A stretch of 64,000 bases of DNA, taken from assembly GCF_028613635.1 (NCBI RefSeq), contig NZ_JAQRMY010000003.1, positions 322,787 to 386,786 of the forward strand, in the 5' to 3' direction. The notes beneath the pieces are model-generated. The model had not been told where the DNA came from, ran no database searches, and saw only the letters and a program-made list of their open reading frames with translations. Below, piece by piece: positions 61,212 to 64,000 of this stretch. Each line of letters begins with the position of its first letter. The first letter of the stretch is position 1. Source of the DNA: Devosia sp. ZB163. Its GTDB lineage: Bacteria; Pseudomonadota; Alphaproteobacteria; Rhizobiales; Devosiaceae. A program made the translations under genes and the position numbers.

Positions 61212-61230
61212 GTCCGCAACTGCTGCGGAC
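61212..61230 (+). terminator. Rho-independent terminator before purA
   Basis: GTCCGCA (61212-61218), loop ACTGC, TGCGGAC (61224-61230), then TGCCCTTTTG. A perfect 7-base stem with a short T-run, ending the reductase transcript in the 183-base gap before purA. Confidence 0.75.
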
Positions 61231-61338
61231 TGCCCTTTTGTTGCGTCCGCCGGCAGCTTGCAGCGACATCGGAGCAGAACCTTAGCAGCTCCCGGCAAGA
61301 GGCCGGCGGGCTGCCGATTCCTGAGGGGCATCAAGCGC

Positions 61339-62628
61339 ATGGCAAATGTGATCGTCGTCGGCAGCCAGTGGGGTGACGAAGGCAAGGGCAAGATCGTCGA
61401 CTGGCTGAGCGAACGGGCCGACGTGGTCGTGCGCTACCAGGGCGGGCACAATGCCGGCCACACGCTGGTGATCGACGGGACCAGCTACAAGCTGGCGCTG
61501 CTGCCCTCGGGCGTCGTGCGCGGCAAGCTCAGCGTCATCGGCAACGGTGTCGTCGTCGATCCGCACCACTTCGTCGCCGAGGTCGAGAAAATCGGCGCAC
61601 AGGGCATCGAGATCACTCCCGAAGTGCTGAAGATCGCCGACAATGCGCCGCTGATCCTCAGCCTCCACCGCGAGCTCGACGCCGTGCGCGAGAGCGGCAA
61701 TTCCGGGCTCAAGATCGGCACCACGCGCCGCGGCATCGGCCCGGCCTACGAGGACAAGGTGGGCCGCCGCGCCATCCGCGTCTGCGATCTGGCCGAGCCC
61801 GAGACGCTGATGCCCAAGATCGAGCGCCTCCTCTCCCACCACAACGCGCTGCGCCGCGGCATGGGCCTCGCCGAGCTGTCGGCGGAGTCCCTCTACAACG
61901 AGTTGACCGAGGTCGCCGGCAAGATCCTGCCCTATGTCGATCAGGTCTGGCGCCTGCTCGACGACAAGCGGCGCGCTGGCGCACGGATACTGTTCGAAGG
62001 CGCACAGGGGGCGCTGCTCGACAACGATCACGGCACCTATCCGTTCGTCACGTCGTCGAACACCGTCGCCGGCCAGGCGTCGGCCGGCTCGGGCCTTGGC
62101 CCTACGGCGATCGGCTATGTTCTCGGTATCACAAAGGCTTACACGACGCGCGTGGGCGAGGGGCCGTTCCCGTGCGAGCTCGATGACGAGATCGGACGGC
62201 ACCTTTCGACCGTCGGCCGCGAGGTCGGCGTGAACACCGGACGGCCCCGGCGCTGCGGCTGGTTCGATTCCGTACTTGTCCGACAGACCGTGAGAACATC
62301 GGGGATAAACGGCATCGCGCTCACCAAACTGGATGTTCTCGATGGCCTCAAAGAGCTCAAAGTATGTGTGGGCTATGAGCTGGACGGTCAAAAAATTGAC
62401 TACTTGCCTGCCTCAATGGGGGCACAAGCTGCTGTTAAGCCGATCTACGAAACCCTTGAGGGGTGGTCGGAGACAACAGCTGGGGCAAGAAGCTGGTCTG
62501 AACTCCCGGCCCAAGCGGTGAAGTACGTTCGGTACATCGAGGAACTGATCGGGGCACCGGTAGCCATGCTGTCCACGAGCCCCGAACGTCTGGATACCAT
62601 TCTGGTGCAGGACCCGTTCCAAGACTGA
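61339..62628 (+). CDS. purA: Adenylosuccinate synthetase
   Basis: GTP-dependent first step from IMP to AMP. 429 residues from ATG 61339. Motifs: [20 protein letters not shown] (P-loop), [95 protein letters not shown], and [13 protein letters not shown]-like [17 protein letters not shown]. Complete. From about 62290 to the stop the codon use becomes visibly less GC-rich (AAA, ATT, CCT, TCA, GTT, CTT), unlike the first 950 bases; see findings. Confidence 0.97.
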   Translation: MANVIVVGSQWGDEGKGKIVDWLSERADVVVRYQGGHNAGHTLVIDGTSYKLALLPSGVVRGKLSVIGNGVVVDPHHFVAEVEKIGAQGIEITPEVLKIADNAPLILSLHRELDAVRESGNSGLKIGTTRRGIGPAYEDKVGRRAIRVCDLAEPETLMPKIERLLSHHNALRRGMGLAELSAESLYNELTEVAGKILPYVDQVWRLLDDKRRAGARILFEGAQGALLDNDHGTYPFVTSSNTVAGQASAGSGLGPTAIGYVLGITKAYTTRVGEGPFPCELDDEIGRHLSTVGREVGVNTGRPRRCGWFDSVLVRQTVRTSGINGIALTKLDVLDGLKELKVCVGYELDGQKIDYLPASMGAQAAVKPIYETLEGWSETTAGARSWSELPAQAVKYVRYIEELIGAPVAMLSTSPERLDTILVQDPFQD

Positions 62629-62676
62629 GAATTTTTCGTTAGAACAGGCCCTAAAATTATGGATGTCGTTTAGCGA

Positions 62677-64000
62677 ATGGCGGACTACAAAGAGCTGTTG
62701 CGCAGGGCCGTAGAGGCGCTGCCCGAGAATAACGGAGCGGCGCGTCGCGCGGTCTACGAGAAGGCACGCGCCGCGCTCGTGGGGCAGTTGCGCGCCATCA
62801 ATCCGCCTCTCGCAGCTCGCGACATCACCGCGCACCGTCTCCAGCTCGAAGATTGCATCCGTCAGGTCGAGCAGGAAGCCAGCGAGGCCGTTATCGCCGG
62901 CCTCGGCTCGGGCAAGGAAGACAATCCGCCCCCGCCGCCGGTCTATTTCGAGCCCCCGGCCAAGAAGGCTGCGCCCGCCGTGGCGCGTCCTGTCGCCAAG
63001 GCGGCGCCGGCTCCCGTCAAGGAGCCGCCCAGGCCGCTGCCGCCGGGCGGCACGATCGAGGAGATCATCGCTGCGGCCAATGCCGAGCAGACCCAGCCCC
63101 AGGCCGACCAGTCGCGCCAGATCGTGCGCGCCGACGCCAAGCCGATGGGCAAGCCCGTGCCCAAGCTCGTCCCTTCGAGCCGGCCGCAGATTGCCGCTCC
63201 CGTCATCCACGCTGCACACGCAGAGGATGAGGTAGAGGAAGAGGCGCCGCGCGCGCCCGTTCGTCCGAACAGCGGCGGTCGTCCGCTGCCGTCGATCGTC
63301 GCACGCGCCGAAGCCGCCAAGAGCCGTACCGGTAACGCCGCCTTCGGCGCACCCATCGGTGGCCCGGCCCGTGGCCCGGTACTCGAGCCGCGCCGTGACA
63401 TTGCCGCTCCCCGGCTTGAGCCGGCCGCCCGCAACGGTCAGGCAACCGCCCGCCAGCTCGAATCCGACCCGGTTGCCCTGTTCGAGGAGCCGCCGATCGC
63501 TGCCGCCATGTCGGCCGTGCGTGAAGTCGAAGTCGAGCCCGCTCCGGCGGATCCGCAGGGTGCGATCGATCGCGCCATCGCGACGCTCGACCGCGAGGCG
63601 CGTGGCGATGCTGATCTCGACGAGGGCCTGAATGCCTTCGACACCGAGGACGATGGTGACGAGGAGCCCGCGCACGTCAACGGTTTCGCGCCCTCCGTTC
63701 TCAAGGCCGACGCACCTTCGCGCCCGTTGCAGGGCAAGACGGCAAAGGCCACTGATTTCGCCCGCGATGCTCGTGCTCCGCGCAAGCGCGAGGCCGAGCC
63801 CCGGATCCCCCGTGCGCGCCAGGAAGATGACCGGCGCGGCCTCGGGGCCGTGACCATTTTCCTCATCGTGTTTGCGGTCCTGCTCGTTGGCGCCGGTGGC
63901 GCCGGCTTCTGGGCCTGGCGTGAGGGCTTTATCGATCTCGATGCCATGTTCGGGCGTGCGCCCACGACCGAGCAGGTTGCCACCGCTCCGGCTACTCCGG
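62677..64000 (+). CDS. Ala/Pro-rich single-pass membrane protein, partial
   Basis: Open from ATG 62677 to the window end (at least 441 residues), 48 bases after purA. N-terminal helical part MADYKELLRRAVEALPENNG to about residue 85, then a long low-complexity Ala/Pro/Arg/Glu region (PPPPPVYFEPPAKKAAPAVA and similar). One membrane segment, LGAVTIFLIVFAVLLVGAGG with AGFWAW, lies near residue 410, and the start of a Thr/Ala/Pro-rich outside part follows. The topology would be cytoplasmic N-terminus and periplasmic C-terminus. The N-terminal 80 residues are the conserved unit in Rhizobiales hypotheticals of this kind. Function unknown. Confidence 0.85.
   Translation, partial: MADYKELLRRAVEALPENNGAARRAVYEKARAALVGQLRAINPPLAARDITAHRLQLEDCIRQVEQEASEAVIAGLGSGKEDNPPPPPVYFEPPAKKAAPAVARPVAKAAPAPVKEPPRPLPPGGTIEEIIAAANAEQTQPQADQSRQIVRADAKPMGKPVPKLVPSSRPQIAAPVIHAAHAEDEVEEEAPRAPVRPNSGGRPLPSIVARAEAAKSRTGNAAFGAPIGGPARGPVLEPRRDIAAPRLEPAARNGQATARQLESDPVALFEEPPIAAAMSAVREVEVEPAPADPQGAIDRAIATLDREARGDADLDEGLNAFDTEDDGDEEPAHVNGFAPSVLKADAPSRPLQGKTAKATDFARDARAPRKREAEPRIPRARQEDDRRGLGAVTIFLIVFAVLLVGAGGAGFWAWREGFIDLDAMFGRAPTTEQVATAPATP

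Noticed and set aside
1-64000. tRNA, rRNA, CRISPR array, prophage or toxin-antitoxin pair
   Set aside because: Looked for conserved tRNA arms, regularly spaced repeats and phage structural or integrase genes; none was found by eye.

Overview
The window is GC-rich, densely packed alphaproteobacterial DNA, most likely from the order Hyphomicrobiales and plausibly a Devosia-like soil or plant-associated organism. This rests on the codon bias, the abundance of sugar and peptide ABC importers with LacI, ROK and GntR regulators, the serC-serA pair, and the Ala/Pro-rich one-pass membrane protein after purA. No rRNA, tRNA or CRISPR array was seen. The taxonomic call is inference.

Layout. (1) 1-3339 is the end of a dipeptide/oligopeptide-type importer operon (dppB fragment, dppC, dppD, dppF). 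A convergent GMC flavoprotein follows. (2) 5.2-10.1 kb is a carbohydrate import and hydrolysis operon: binding protein, two permeases and a GH36-like glycosidase, with a LacI regulator behind it. (3) 11.3-21.75 kb is a second carbohydrate locus: a family 5 binding protein, a GHL6-type hydrolase, OppB/OppC-like permeases, a fused double ATPase, a 3-hydroxyisobutyrate-dehydrogenase-like reductase and a ROK regulator. It ends in the broken tail of an FGGY pentulose kinase. (4) 22.1-42.5 kb is a coherent catabolic block bounded by two truncated sugar genes, the FGGY kinase tail on the left and an L-fuconate dehydratase tail on the right. It encodes two thiolases, ETF (etfBA), ETF:quinone oxidoreductase, a family III CoA-transferase, glutaryl-CoA dehydrogenase, a fused enoyl-CoA hydratase/3-hydroxyacyl-CoA dehydrogenase and an aldehyde dehydrogenase. 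A TetR regulator is present, and a similar TetR-type palindrome lies at two promoters of the block. Inserted in it is a GntR-controlled unit of sugar-type ABC importer, enolase-superfamily dehydratase and two-subunit GMC dehydrogenase. Together they could take an imported polyol- or acid-like compound to glutarate or glutaryl-CoA and then to acetyl-CoA.

(5) 42.5-47.3 kb is a gene graveyard: broken fuconate dehydratase, DUF4142, ferritin-like, BRCT and IS110 sequences surround an intact ferritin-like Tat protein and an HD-GYP protein. (6) 47.4-52.2 kb has a short UvrA-like ATPase and a sorbosone/glucose dehydrogenase-like beta-propeller, with further gene debris (DUF6894-like, surface-repeat-like). 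(7) 52.5-64.0 kb looks like core chromosome: serC-serA, a small membrane protein with a divergent XRE regulator, GNAT plus EamA, a BBE-type flavin oxidase with a divergent Rrf2 regulator and thioredoxin-reductase-like enzyme, purA, and a one-pass membrane protein running off the end.

The most interesting system is the glutaryl-CoA block with its embedded sugar-like importer and dehydrogenases. Other points worth checking are several well-formed operators, two facing genes that seem to start at CTG, and a UvrA paralogue with an altered signature motif.
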